In this document: piece after piece, positions 10,735-23,935 of the stretch | How positions within the stretch are numbered: the stretch's first letter is position 1 | Layout of the letters: each line of letters begins with the position of its first letter | Assembly: GCF_028640845.1 (NCBI RefSeq) | Contig: NC_080539.1 | Location: 163,754,236 to 163,818,235, forward strand | Direction of reading: 5' to 3' | Source: Ahaetulla prasina | Lineage: Eukaryota > Chordata > Lepidosauria > Squamata > Colubridae | DNA length: 64,000 bases | Position numbers and translations under genes: made by a program | Notes under the pieces: generated by a model | The model's input: only the letters and a program-made list of their open reading frames with translations | What the model was told of the DNA's origin: nothing | Database searches by the model: none

Positions 10735-12283
10735 AGATTCCTAAGTAACACTAGTCAGTTTTTATTTGAAGAAATTGAGGATAAATAGCTCCCAATGATC
10801 TAGGAGATAGTTGGAGAACATATTTTCTTCCCATTCTCATTTCAACCAAAAGAAAAAAGAAAACAGTAAGCTCAGCCTGAATTAAAAAAGAAGAAGAAGA
10901 AGAAGAATAGAAAGAAATTGGGAGAGATGCTCCAGTTTTGAGAATAAAAAGAGGCAGGGAGAGAACAAGTTCTGGACGATAGGAGCTGCTTTTATTTGAA
11001 GATCTGATGTGGGGAAGGGATTTGGTTGTCGGCTTGTATGCTGAGTTATACTTCCCTGGGGTTCAACTTTTGTATTGCAATTTTTAAATGAGTATATAGT
11101 TGGCTTCTATTTTTCTTGTTTTCATTTGAATTGTTTGCATTTGATAGATATCCTGAGTACACCAAGCTGAAATACAGCATATACCAACTTAAATTATCTT
11201 TACCTCCAGAGATTTTCTCTTCTAGCAATTGACTTTTGCTATGAAATGAGTGATTACAAGATTACAAGTTTCACAATTATTGGGGAAGCATGCTTAAGAA
11301 ATAACCACATCAGGGGGGAAAAATGAATGGGGGATCTTAGGAAGTTGTAAATCTTTTACAGAATATTTCATTTTCACCTAAATAAAATTCTCATTTTATC
11401 TTCAAAGTACACATCTTTTTCGTGTGTGTGTGTGTGTAGAGCAAACCCGTATTGACATACAAACCTGAATAATTTGCAATATAATTTTCTCCATTATCAT
11501 TATTGTGTTTTCTTCATGTGTATTATATATAACAAATGTAAATAAAATGTAATTTCAATAAAAACTATTGTTCCTAGATTGTGCAAATAATTATAAATTA
11601 GTATTACACTCAGAATTGAACAGCTTTAGCAGTGGCTACATGCAGTCCATATTTTAACCACAACAAATATAATCCAAAAGAAGTTACTCAATTTTTTTCT
11701 CTTAATGTATTTTCTCTTTATGTACTGTATTCTTTATACATAAATTATGTATTCTTTCAATACATAAACTGCTTTATTGGCAATTGTGTTTTTATTAATT
11801 GTTAACAATCTTAAACTTTTTATAATTCATATATGACTAATAATGGCAGATAGTAACAAATCAGAATAAAACTCATATTCCCTTCATTTTCAATCTGTCA
11901 ATTAATTATAGAATCTTATTCATATGACAATTGCATGCCATGGCCTGACAAGTGTATTGCCAGTGTGGTGTAAAGATTAACATATTGGATTAGGACTAGG
12001 AAGAACCAGGTTCTAGTCTACTTTCATCCATGAAAATTAATTGGGTAACTTTGGGACAATCACTTTTCCCCCCAGCCATTTAACAGGGTTGTAGTGGGGG
12101 GGAAATAGAAAAGGTGTTAAAATAAAACAACTATCCTCACACCTTTCTATATAATGTAATAATACTGACTGGTCTAAATATAATGGATTATTTTAATTTT
12201 AATTTAGATTAATGCATGTGGCTAGATTAACATTATGTATTTGAACCTATTCATACTATTAAATGATGATTCTAATAATAATA
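10735..12283. other. AT-rich intronic sequence
   Basis: A short (AAG)n run is at about 10887-10906 and a (TG)n run at about 11421-11437. Nothing else recognised. Confidence 0.45.
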
Positions 12284-13555
12284 ACAGAGTTGGAAGGGAC
12301 CTTGGAGGTCTTCTAGTCCAAACCCCTACCCTACACCATTTCAGACAAATGGTTATCCAACATTTTCTTAAAAATTTCCATTGTTGGAGCATTTACAACT
12401 TCTGCAGGCAAGTTGTTCCACTGATGAATTGTTCTAACTGTCAGGAAATTTCTCCTTAGTTCTAAGTTGCTTCTCTCCTTGATTAGTTTCCACCCATTGC
12501 TTCTTGTTCTATCCTCAGGTGCTTTGGAGAATAGTTTAACTCCCTCTTCTTTGCGGCAACCCCTGAGATATTGGAAAACTGCTATCATGTGTCCCCTAGT
12601 CCTTCTTTTCATTAAACTAGTCATGCTGAGTTCCTGCAACCGTTCTTCATATGTTTTAGCTTCCAGTCCCCTAATCATCTTTGTTGCTCTTCTCTGCACT
12701 CTTTCTAGAGTCTCAACATCTTTTTTACATCGTGGCGACCAAAACTGAATGCAATATTCCAAGTGTGGCCTTACCAAGGCATTATAAAGTGGTATTAACA
12801 CTTCACGTGATCTTGATTCTATCCCTCTGTTTATGCAGCCCAGAACTGTGTTGGCTTTTTTGGCAGCTGCTGCACACTGCTGGCTCATATCTAAATGGTT
12901 GTCCACTAGGACTCCAAGATCCCTCTCACAGTTACTACTATTGAGCAAGGTACCACATATACGGTACCTGTGCATTTTGGGTTTTTTTGCCTAAATGTAG
13001 AACCTTACTTTTTTCACTGTTGAATTTCATTTTGTTAGATAGCGCCCAATGTTCAAGTCTGTCAAGATCCTTCTGTATCTTGAGCCTATCTTCTGGAGTG
13101 TTGGCTATTCCTGCCAGCTTGGTGTCATCTGCAAATTTGATGAGTTCCCCATCTATCCCCTTGTCCAAGTCATTGATGAAGATGTTGAAGAGTACTGGGC
13201 CTAAAACAGAGCCTTGGGGTACTCCACTGCATACTTCCCTCCATGTGGATGTAGTTCCATTGAGGACTACACGTTGAGTGCGGTTGGTCAGCCAGTTACG
13301 AATCCATCTGGTGGTGGTGCTGTCTAACCCACATTTTTCTACTTTATCTAGTAGTAGGTTATGGTCTACTTTATCAAATGCTTTACTGAAGTCCAAGTAA
13401 ATTATATTGACAGCATTCCTCTGGTCTACTAATTTTGTCACTTTGTCAAAGAATGCAATAAGATTAGTCTGGCATGATCTGTTTTTGACAAACCCATGTT
13501 GGCTTTTGGTTATTACTTTGTTTGCTTTTAGGTGTTCGGTGATTCGGTGATTCTC
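12284..13555 (-). mobile_element. CR1 LINE, 5'-truncated, RT half
   Basis: The minus strand encodes the CR1 reverse transcriptase from 'SQHGFVKNRSC' on: 'IIYLDFSKAFDKVDH', 'SGVPQGSVLGPVLFNIFIND', the catalytic 'FADDTKL', then 'ERDLGVLVD' and '[14 protein letters not shown]' to the C-terminus near 12331. One frameshift near 12960-12985 sits beside a T-run. The 3' end carries the CR1 signature 'agttggaagggaccttgg'. No endonuclease region remains. This is the best-preserved CR1 copy of the window, but it cannot be active. Confidence 0.93.
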
Positions 13556-13601
13556 AATTAGGAAATACCATGAGTGGGGAAGAATAGGGAAAAATAATAT
13601 A

Positions 13602-13979
13602 TGGGACTTACAAACTTACAACTTACAAACGTTCAAAGTTACAACAACACTAAAAAAAAAAGGGACATGACTGGTTTTCACACAACCACTGCAGCATCCT
13701 CATGGTCACATGATCAAATTGTGTGTGCTTGGCAACTGGCATGTATTTATGACAGTCACACTGTCTCAGGGTAATGTGATCACCTTATGTAACCTTCCTA
13801 GGCGGCTTCCGACAAAAAAAGTCAAGGGGGGGGATGCCAGATTCACTTAACAACCACATGATTCACTTAACAACAAAGGCAAAAGAGATCATAAAATGGG
13901 GCAAAATTCACTTAATAATTGACTTGCTTAGCAACAGAAATTTTGGGCTCAAGTGCAGTCGTAAGTCGAGGACTACCTG
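13602..13979. mobile_element. CAGGTAG-family TA-flanked MITE
   Basis: Right end 'gtaagtcgaggactacctg' with TA at 13980-13981. Internal 'cattcacttaacaac' blocks and 'aaaatggggcaaaattca' as in 8964-9359. The left terminus is diverged ('gggacttacaaacttac'). Confidence 0.8.
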
Positions 13980-13981
13980 TA

Positions 13982-15065
13982 ATAAAAAAATAACTAACTA
14001 AATAAATAAATAAAACCAATAATAGAAAAATGTATTCTTCAAGCATTTAGACAAATCTACGTATCTAAAAATTACTTTACAAACTGGTGCTACAAAACAA
14101 ATGGTATCTCTTTAAAGAAATATCTATTCCTTTAAAAAAGTGGTTATAAAGTAACTAATTTATAATTTAAAACTGGCATAATCAAAATGAATAGAAATGT
14201 TTTCAAAAATCACTGCCATATGCATTTAGTTAGATAAACCACCTACTTTTACTAATCAGAGGCTCATAGATATACAAGTAAGATTATTCTGTAAAAACTT
14301 TTCAATATTTGATCAATTTGGACCAATAATGTCACTCTTAATTCTAGAAATAGCTGTTCAGTAGTTGAAATGGCAATTTAATGAAACTGAATTGCTCAAT
14401 CTGGACATCATGCCTTGGCCCTTTGCACTTAGGCAGACAAAGTCTTAGCAATAATAGTGTAAGCAGATGGGTTGATTCGTTCTTCAGTAATTCAGTTGCT
14501 GTTAGCCTGTCAAGGAAAAGACCTGTGCTAGACATCTACCATGGAAGCAATTCTTAACATGCCATTTAGGTTGATTTTATTGTAGACGGGCCCACTTACA
14601 TCATTACAAAAAAGAAAAAAACATGTTTTGTCCTTTTGCCTTCTTCTATATTGCAGATTGTTTCCATCGCCAGCTTGGAGTGGGCTGAATTTTGACAGAA
14701 AATTAAATTTGCCCCTTTACAGTTTATCAGATCCCCTCAGTCACTTTGTGGATTTTCTTTTATTACAGTTTTGGTCAATCATGGTGTACTGCTGTTACAG
14801 CAAACACTTTTTACTTTCTGAAAAGAGTGAATTTTGAAAGGTATCCTTGGGCTGGTAGAAAAGGTTTACTTATGGCAAGGCAGATTCTGATCTAACAAAA
14901 GGGCACTAACAAGAATAAATAAGAATAGATGGCTCTAACATGAAAACTAATTCTAATTTGTTTTTAATGCAATTAAATTATTTTAACATTATTGTTGTTG
15001 TTTTACCTGTATGCGATATTGATCACTAAATATTACAATTCAGCATCATTTTTGAAGGAGCTCTT
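13982..15065. other. AT-rich intronic sequence
   Basis: It starts with an (AAAT)n run (to about 14014). The block 14570-14840 is less AT-rich and has a 69-codon open frame without recognisable similarity. Confidence 0.4.
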
Positions 15066-15600
15066 CTTTTTTTTTTTTAGATTAGATTAGAATGCTTTAT
15101 TGGCCAAGTGTGATTGCACACACAAGGAATTTGTCTTTGTGCCTATGCTCTCAATGTACATAAAGAAAAGATACATTCATCAAGAATCATAAGGTACAAA
15201 ACTTAATGATAGTCATAGGGTACAAATAAGCAATCAAATCGTATTAGGAAACAGTCAATATAAATCTTAAGGATAGAAGCAACAAAGTTACAGTCATGCA
15301 ATTACAAGTGGGAGGAGATGGGTGATAGGAACGATGAAAAACTTAATAGTAGTGCAGACTTAGTAAATAGTTTGACAGTCTTGAGGGAATTATTTGTTTA
15401 GCAGAGTGATGCTGTTCTGGAAAAAACTGTTCTTGTGTCTAGTTGTTCTGGTGTGCAGTGCTCTATAGCGTCGTTTTGAGGGTAGGAGTTGAAACAGTTT
15501 ATGTCCAGGATGCGAGGAGTCTGTAAATATTTTCACAGCTCTCTTTGACTTGTGTCTGAAGCATATAGTGATATAATGTAAACCGGTCAAATTAAGGTTT
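15066..15600 (-). mobile_element. probable LINE 3' region, family not determined
   Basis: 'agattagattagaatgcttt' followed by 'attggccaagtgtgattgca' is a sequence I know as repetitive in squamates. The orientation, with a T-run at the left and degraded coding-like sequence at 15390-15590, suggests a LINE end on the minus strand. I cannot name the family. Confidence 0.45.
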
Positions 15601-15652
15601 GTTGGTCATCCTCTAGCAGATTTGAGATAAATATCATTTGCACACCAAGCAT

Positions 15653-15874
15653 GAGCCGTGGTGGCACAGTGGTTAGAATGCAGTATTGCAGGCTAACTCT
15701 GCCCAATGCCAGCAGTTTGATTCTGACCAGCGCAAGGTTGACTCAGCATTCCATCCTTCCAATGTCGGTAAAATGAGGACCCCGATTGTTGGGGGCAATA
15801 AGCTAACTCGGTAAACCGCTTGGAGAGGGCTGTAAAGCACTGTGAAGTGGTAGATGTCTAAGTGCTATTGCTAT
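15653..15874 (+). mobile_element. Sauria-type SINE
   Basis: tRNA-like head 'gagccgtggtggcacagtgg', central 'ggttgactcagcattccatc' and 'aaatgaggaccccgattgtt', tail 'gtaaaccgcttggagaggg' and 'taagtgctattgctat'. Three other + strand copies lie at 38.2, 39.9 and 44.3 kb. Confidence 0.88.
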
Positions 15875-16988
15875 GAGTTAACATGCTTGAAGAACAGAAA
15901 CACTTCATCTTTTTGATCAGTAATGCCTCCATATTATTGCCAAGTAGTATGTCTCAGGTAATTTTTGGATTTCTTTAATCTTTTAGGTATATCATTCAAG
16001 TCATAATAATTTCCCATAGGTGCCAATTTCAACTTAGAATTACATTTGCAGAAAATTGGATTCCCCCCAGGTTTTCAGTTAGGTTGTTGAAAGTGTACTC
16101 TTTCCAAAAGATTTTCAAGCCTGTAAAAAATATAACGTTTTCTAAAAAGTTCAAATCTGTACAGGAAACATATCTGATTTCTCTAAAATAATGACATGTA
16201 TTGCAGTTTCTATTTAGGTTATTGTAATTGTTAATAAATTTACATTTATTTTTATAAATTAGCACTTACAATATTTTATGCAAGTCTTTCTTGTCTTTTA
16301 CTTTTTTTCTGAATGGTAAATTTTGATGGTCAAGTATATAAAGCTATTTACTTTCAATACATTTTATTTTTTTAATGATTGGTTGAAGTTTAAAAATACA
16401 AAGATAAAAATCTAATACAAATTAAGAAAAATATTAAAAAGTACAGAGGAAAAAAGGGAGGAAGGAAGAAAAAAGGGTTCAGAATGTAAAAAAAAAAAGG
16501 AAAATATATAGAAATCGCTTCCTCCTTCATCAAGACAAGAAATAACCATTTCAGTAACTTATCAGCTTTTCTAATTTCAGCCTAAATCTGTTCATACCAT
16601 ATCTTATTGTTTATCTATTAGCAAATAATAAACCATATCATTCAATCTTAATCATCAAAATATATTCCTTCAAATAACGTCTCAGAAATTATTTTTTTAT
16701 CATCTTCTCTTCATCTCCTCTCAGAAACTTCTTTGCAAGTGTAATACTTTCCTTCAATTTTAATACCATAGTTTATCACTTTCTCTAAAATACAACAAAA
16801 ACAAATCTCTCCTTCCCATATGTTATCTATAAACAAATCTCTAAAGCCTTATCATTCAGTTGTGGTAAAAAAACAACTAAAAGCTGCTAAGGAAAAAAAA
16901 AACATAGCCACTTTAACTTTGGTTGCATAAGAGAACATTACAAATCTTTTCCTTTTAAAAGTTTTGATGTTTATTCCTTCTAAGTAAT
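15875..16988. other. AT-rich intronic sequence
   Basis: No gene. Poly-purine patches at 16440-16500. Possibly degraded LINE 3' sequence, but nothing definite. Confidence 0.35.
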
Positions 16989-18783
16989 GTTATTATTATT
17001 TATTATTATTATTTATTTTGTCGCAACAGTATACGCAAACATTGACATAAAATAACAACACATCATATAAACGTATATATAAGCAAAAGTATGCAACAAC
17101 TATATTAAATTGATATAATGAAAGGGAACAATAGGACAGGAACAGTAGGCACTTTTGTGCTCTTATGCACGCCCCTTATAGTCCTTTTAGGAATGGGGTG
17201 AGGTCAATAGCAGACAGTTTTTGGTTGAAGTTTTTGGGATTTTGAGAAGAGACCACAGAGTCAGGTAGTGAGTTCCAAGCGTTAACAACTCTGTTACAAA
17301 AGTCATATTTTCTGCAATCAAGATTGAAGCGGTTAACATTAAGTTTGAATCTATTGTTTGCTCTTGTATTATTGCGATTGAAGCTGAAGTAGTCTTTAAC
17401 AGGTAGGACATTGCAATAGATGATTCTGTGTGTTAAACACAGGTCTTGTCGGATTCGGCAGAGTTGTAAATTTTCTAATCCCAGGATTTGAAGTCTGGTG
17501 GTATAAGGTATTTTGTTGTTTTCAGAGGAGCGGAGAACTCTTCTTGTAAAATATTTCTGGACACGTTCAATTGTATTAATGTCATAGATGTGGTATGGGT
17601 TCCAGACAGGTGAGCTGTATTCAAGAATAGGTCTAGCAAATGTTTTGTATGTTCTGGTTAGTAGTAGAGTTTTTGGAAAAGAAGCTGCATAAAATTAGGT
17701 TTACAACTCTTAGAGCCTTTTTTCCTATGTAGTTGGAGTGGGCTTTGGCACTTAGGTCATTTGATATGAAAACTCCAAGGTCTTTAACAGGGTGGGGGTC
17801 ATCTGTAAGGTAATGTCCATCAAGCTTGTACTTTGTGTTAGGGTTCTTTTTCCCAATATGTAAGACTGAGCATTTGCTGGGTGAGATTTGGAGTTGCCAA
17901 GTTTTAGACTAATCGGATACAAAGTCAAGATCTTTTTGAAGGGTAGAAGTATTGTTGGTGTTAAATAGTTTGACATCGTCAGCAAAGAGAACACAATAAC
18001 TTGAGATAAGGTCACAAAGATCATTTATGTATAGTATGAAGAGCGTTGGTCCAAGAATGCTTCCTTGGGGAACGCCACTTTTGACAGGAACAGGATTTGA
18101 TAGAGCATTGCCAATTTTGACCACTTGTCTGTGGCATTTATCCAATTGTGAAGAGGTCCTGAAATGCCGTAGTATTTTAGTTTGAGGAGTAGTTTATCAT
18201 GTACTACTGAGTCGAAAGCTTTGCAGAAGTCTATGTAGATTGCCTTTCTTTGATCAAGGTTAGTAGTCCATATGTTTTTGCAGTGGAGAAGTTGTAAGTT
18301 ACATGATAAGTTTTTTCTGAAACCAAATTGTTTCTTAGAGAGTAGGTTGTTTGTTTCTAGGTGGAGGGTAATGGAATGGTTGATGATAGATTCCATTACT
18401 TTGCAAGTGACGCAGCATAGAGAGATTGGTCTGTAATTTTCAACTAGGCTGGGATCTCCTTTTTTGAAGATAGGGATGACTGTGGCTAGAAACCAAAGTT
18501 TGGGAAGGGAACTAGTCATGAAAGTTTTATCAAAGATTATGCTTAGGGGTTCTGCTATATTAATTGAAAGTTTTTTTAAGAAGTATGCACATAGTCCATC
18601 AGGCCCAATAGATAAGGATGGTTTCATATTGCGAAGAGCTTTTTCAACATTATCTTCTGTGAAGTCTATATGTGTTAAGTCGTTGTACTCATTGTTAGTA
18701 CGATTGGGGAATGTCGGATATGAGCCATCACTGTTAACAAAGACTGAGCCAAAGAATATGTTAAAGAGGTTTGTTCCAGAAGA
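16989..18783 (-). mobile_element. CR1/Rex-group (Jockey superfamily) LINE, 5'-truncated
   Basis: From 18783 leftward the minus strand encodes a reverse transcriptase: 'SIGPDGLCAYFLKKLSINIA', 'NYRPISLCCVTCKVMES', 'AIYIDFCKAFDSVVH', '[20 protein letters not shown]', catalytic 'FADDVKLF', 'LGVF'. A decayed C-terminus follows ('RVVNAWNS'-like region near 17260) and a 3' UTR ending in a TTATTA-type repeat at 16989-17022. Several frameshifts occur, including a small deletion at 18145-18170. It differs clearly from the CR1 at 12.3 kb. I am unsure between Rex1-like and another CR1-group family. Confidence 0.85.
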
Positions 18784-19599
18784 TTATTTATTTTCATTCT
18801 CTATCTTTTCTCAGAAATTCCCTTCATAGGTATAGCACATCTTTTTTTTACATGCAAAAAAGAAAATTGTCCAAGTCACTTTTCTGAGTAGAAATCCAAG
18901 TCATTCTTTTGACTCATTATTTGTGTGTCCCTTTAGGCTATTAAGAATAGTTTTATTTGTAAATCCCATGTAAAATCTTTGTCAATATCATTCTTGTATG
19001 CTGTCCATATCCAAAATTGCCTGATTCTCAATTGTATCTTATATCTCCTCTTTTGCACCCATTTTTTTAGTAATGGATAATCTGAAGGAAAAAAAAAAAG
19101 CTTTGAGTGTATTGTTACCAATTCCTTGAAATGCTACCAGAGTTAAAATACTTTCCTGCATTCTGTATTTTACTAGATTTTCTCCTTTAATTATAATCTT
19201 TAGTTCTTTCTGATTGCCTCTAGTAACCAGACTTCAAGGTTTCCTCTTATCATTTTTTTCTCTAATCCACAACATTTTTTCAGGGAAAGATTTTTTACAA
19301 TTATCTTCTTGTATCTTTAATAGGATTTTAAACAAATCATAGGAAGCATTCTTATAATTATTACAAAATTTTATTTCTAGTCAATCTGACCCTTTAGTCC
19401 ATGTAAACATTCCAAAATCAACATTCTAATCACCCCTTTGTTTCTAATTTCTAAATAAAAATTAGGTCTTAAATTTGCATAAGCCTCCTATTGCTGAGGA
19501 TTGAAGGAAAATCACCCAGTAAAATAAAACTACCTAATGTGTAATGTTCCTTCTCATGGTTCTGAATATCCAATTTATAACCTATTTCCAGTGAAAGTG
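18784..19599. other. AT-rich, pyrimidine-rich intronic sequence
   Basis: Many degenerate T-rich runs; nothing recognised. Confidence 0.35.
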
Positions 19600-20245
19600 A
19601 TTAAGAAAGAAAGTGAGTGAACCCAATGTTTCTTTGAAGGCTCTGAATGGCAGCTTTGGCAAAGTTCAATATTCCAGCTCCTAGGGCGCAAAACCCCGCT
19701 AGAGAACACTGTTTTATGGTTTCGGTCAGGGTTCCAAGTAACAGCCCATAGGAAATCAAAACTCCAGTGCAGGGTTCCTCAAAGTATAGATTTATTAGGC
19801 ATGTCATATTGGCACAGCTGGTGAAAACCCGAATCTGAAGTCCTCCAGGTTTTCCCCAGCCAGTTCAAAATCCAGAGTTCTTCCCCCTATCGCACACAAT
19901 CATCACATGCCCTATTCAGGTCTCTTTCTCCATCCCAGATGCCTCTCATCGACATCCCTCCAGTTGCTGGTGAGAGTGTCCTTGGTTTCCGGAAGAATGT
20001 TATTTTGGCTACATATTCCCCTAGCTATCTCTGCTCCCCTCTCCCTTTCCCACAGCTCCATCCAGTCTTGCTATGGCAACCATGAAGATACTCAAAGATG
20101 GCTCTAGGTTAACAGTTTCATTGTGGGAAGCATCTGTGAGAAGCACTATGGGCGATCTCAGATTCTCTCCTTATCTGGAGAGGAGTTGGGAGAACTGATA
20201 CGTTAACCAGCTCCTCCTTCTGCCGTGGCATCTTCAATTTGCCAT
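19600..20245. repeat. possible LTR-like or other interspersed repeat
   Basis: The stretch is GC-richer than both flanks and has sharp composition edges. 'caaagtatagatttattagg' resembles a repeated sequence I associate with squamate LTRs. No target duplication or TG...CA ends could be fixed, so this is only a suspicion. Confidence 0.25.
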
Positions 20246-20706
20246 GTTTCTCTGGAAGTCACTTTCAATACATTTTATGAATCAAGTCAGAATTCTAATC
20301 TATATTAATGATTTTACATATGGAATTAATAAAACTAAAAATCACTGCATGTAAATTCAAACAACATTCAATATATACGACACAAATAAAAAGTTTCAGA
20401 ATGAAAAATGGAAATTACTTTCAAAGAAGTTCTTTGTTGTCAGAGCATAATTCATACCAGTAGTTTCATAAGCTCTATAAAATAATGCTAACATTCCTAC
20501 TTTACAGACAACCTTTTGACAAAGGTGCTTGTCAGCTGACCAGTTTATTTATTGCTTCCTGCAAGATCTTGTGCTCCATTTTGACTTTTCATATAAAAGA
20601 TTTAAAATTCTTTAGCACAAAGCTATTCTGTCTATACAAGCTGTCAGTAAAATTAACAGCTGTGGAAAATCAAAATCACATAGATTCTGTGCTATTGACG
20701 TTCAAC
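20246..20706. other. AT-rich intronic sequence
   Basis: Nothing recognised. Confidence 0.4.
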
Positions 20707-20970
20707 AGGGGCCGGTTTAGCTCTGCCTGGTAAGGCCTGTTATTAAGAACACAAAGCCTGCAATTACTGCAGGTTCGAGCCCGGCCCAAGGTTGACTCAG
20801 CCTTCCATCCTTTATAAGGTAGGTAAAATGAGGACCCAGATTGTTGGGGGGGCAATAAGTTGACTTTGTAAATATATACAAATAGAATGAGACTATTGCC
20901 CTATACATTGTAAGCCGCCCTGAGTCTTCGGAGAAGGGCGGGGTATAAATGTAAACAAAAAAAAAAAAAA
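20707..20970 (+). mobile_element. tRNA-headed SINE with L2-like tail, full length
   Basis: Head 'gggccggtttagctctgcct' and B-box-like 'gcaggttcgagcccggccc', body 'ggttgactcagccttccatc' and 'aaaatgaggacccagattgt', tail 'gtaagccgccctgagtctt' and 'gaagggcggggtataaat', then poly(A). The tail is the reverse complement of the start of the L2 3' ends at 57.1 and 62.5 kb ('taccgcccttctcc' ... 'gactcagggcggt'). Confidence 0.9.
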
Positions 20971-21789
20971 CACATCATGTGAAGTTTCTGGAGGAACCAT
21001 GTGACTTTGGGGATTGGCTTAATTCGTTAAGCCCACAATAAGTTTATGCAGGTCCTTCATAACTGTAGAAGAATAGTTTGAAGCATATTTTTCTATCTTC
21101 AGAACTGATGCAAAAGTATATTGTGCTATTGCTTGTGTATATTACTGCTTTCTCACTATTTTTCATTTGACTATAAAAACTAGAATTTTATAAGATCTCA
21201 AGTTATATCCTAAGCATATAAATGCACTGCATGTACCATACTTCTTTGTTGCTGGGATATAGGCAACAGTATGAGATCTTGCAACATAATCTCTCTAATC
21301 AAGATTGCATAGAATAGTGTGAGAAAGTTTGGAGTAAGATTGGGCTTTCATGACATTTGGAGCTTACTGCTCAAAATACATCTAAATTGTCCAATACTGT
21401 ACTTACTATTAGCAGGAAATGCTGCATATGATGCAGGAATAATTAAAGTAACCCATTTACTCCTGTCTTACTAAAAACATTATCTGAAAGCCTCCTACAA
21501 CCAATGAAGTAATTAAGAACAGAGATGTCATTATTTATAAATATTGGTTAAACCAGAAAGAATAATGATAAGCATTATTTGCATAATGACATCACCACAC
21601 AAATTATATTAATCAGATTGGAACATTTTTCCAATACATGTGAATTCTCTGGGATTTCCATTAAATTAAGATTTTGTTTATGTGGTTTAATATACATTTA
21701 TTTGTGTGCATACACAACAAAGGAATTAATGTAAAATATGATTTATTTGATTATTTATTATTAAGGATATTCAATCAGTCAAGGATATC
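20971..21789. other. AT-rich intronic sequence
   Basis: Nothing recognised. Confidence 0.45.
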
Positions 21790-22575
21790 AAGATTCGGTA
21801 CCTTCTTCATTCCAGCTTAATATCTACATGAAGCCACTCGGTGTTATCTGATAGCACAGTTGAGTCAGTTGTGCCTATTCCTAGATTAGAAGGGCTTGCA
21901 GTCCCTCATGGCTTTGTCACCTCTCGTATGGATTACTGCAATGTGGGTAATCTGGGACTAGCCTTGAACAATATTTAGAAGCTTCAGCTGGTGCAGTATG
22001 CAGCTGGGTAGGCAGTTAAGTGTGGCTCTTGATTGGCACACTTACTTCCCTGCTCTGTGGGATAGATTGATTACCAATCTGCTTCCCAGTGCAATTCATG
22101 GTAGTGGTGATGACCTATAAAGCCCCTTGTGGTGTGAGAATGGATTATTTGAGAGACTGTCTCTCGCCAATCACACTTATCCATCCCATCAGATCAGTAG
22201 GAGGGGCATGTTCTGTGTCCCATCTGCCCGGGGCTCTTATCTGGTGAGACACAGAAAGAGGGCCCTTTCTGACATGGGTCCTACCCTGTGGTACAGCATT
22301 CCCCCAGATATCAGATTGGCCCTGACCCTGCTAGACTTTCTCAAAAGCCTTAAAAACATGGCTGTGCCAATGGGCACTAGATTATGGTAGAACTGGTGCA
22401 GTGACTAGATTAGTTGTTAAGTATGGAGACAATTACCTCAGCTGTGGATTTTGTTTTATGGTTTTATTCTATCCTTAATTAGTTTTTTGCTTTTAATATT
22501 ATTCTCTTAATCCTTTGTGAGCCACTTTGTATGGAGATGGGCAGCTATAATAATATGATTATTATTATATTATGC
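21790..22575 (+). mobile_element. ancient L2 LINE fragment
   Basis: Broken + strand peptides follow L2 order: 'MDYCNVGNLGLALNN', 'KLQLVQYAAG', then 'MDYLRDCLS', 'RRGMFCVPSARG', 'RALSDMGPTLWYSIP', 'LDFLKSLKNMA'. These correspond to '[13 protein letters not shown]', '[10 protein letters not shown]', 'YLRDRLLL', 'LLRVPSARQ' and '[14 protein letters not shown]' of the copy at 46.8-47.8 kb. The tail 'gagccactttgtatggagat' is the decayed terminal stem. Confidence 0.7.
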
Positions 22576-23935
22576 CTAGAAAGGAGTTAGCCAGAATTAC
22601 AAGCCAATAAACAAAATTTGGGAAATACAGTGCAGCTCGGTAATAGGCAGGGGATTTTTTATCTTCAGCAGTACATAGGACTGTAATGTCAGGAATGTGA
22701 AGCATGTAGGATTGTAAGAAAGAAAACTTATAGTATGTATTGATTTTCTGCAAAGCTCTGAGTACAGATCATATATCGGTGTGTTGCATAGGATAGGAAT
22801 GAGAAAAATATTACTATTTTATCACAATATGATCTTTACAGCTGGAATGCTTTTGATAAACTACCAGAATTAACCTGCCTATTACTTTTTACACTGTTAG
22901 GATTCTATCCTGTTAGATATTATTATCATGTTCAATAAACAGTGGTGCTTAATGTATGTGCATCTTTTCACACCATTCCATTCACACTGAAGGACGGGCA
23001 TCTGTTCTGGCTTCTATACCCATTCCAAGGTCACTGGGCTACATGCCTCTTAGACAGATATTTAAGCTAACTTCTAAAGTTAAAAATGAACATATGAATT
23101 AACTTCCACATATTCATGGGGGAAAAAATAAAAGGAATGCTTCTGGTAACACTAAAAATATGTTGGTCAGGAACATAAATGTTGCATGTCATTTAAGTTT
23201 TAGATAATATGTTATTTTTGGCTGAGAACCTAAATGTTTGTTTCAGTTAATTATGGTCAAAGACCAGTACAGAGAATCTAAATTATCTGTAGAAGACATT
23301 TTGATGCATTATGCAACAAAATATAGACCTGAAAATTAATGGATTGAAGATTGCAGAGGCTGTGCTTGACAATGAAAATGATGTGGAGAACTATAGGTTA
23401 CACAAAAATGCTCCCAAATCAGAAGATGTAAATTAATTTATCTACAATGGCAGAATGTTTACTAAAGAATGGGACTGGAATGAATGCATTTGAAGATGTG
23501 CAAATGCTGGTAGAAAAGTGGTAAGTAACGTGATTTCTTTGAGAGGAGTATGTCTCAAAGAAAGCAAAGATGGCCACTTGCTTCCCTTATTATAAAACCT
23601 CAAATCCTAATTCAAATAATGTTAGATCATTCATAACAGAAATCCCTTTCTACAATTCTGATAGATATTTAGCTTTCCAACTTTATAGAGTAAAACTTCT
23701 GGCTATTCCTAATGCATGAAAAATGTATATTTACTGGTGTCTTGATAGATTCCAATTTTAGAGATGGAGCTAAGCAGAGCATTGTTAAGTAGCAATAATT
23801 CATCTAAAATCGTGTTACCAATTGTATGAATTTCAACCCCAAAAACTTAATTTCAACCCTTACTATGGGGAAATAGTAAGACATGTCTTACATGAATTAA
23901 TGTCAGTTTCTGGAACATTTGTATGTTTGTTTATT
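22576..23935. other. AT-rich intronic sequence
   Basis: No gene or repeat recognised. Confidence 0.45.
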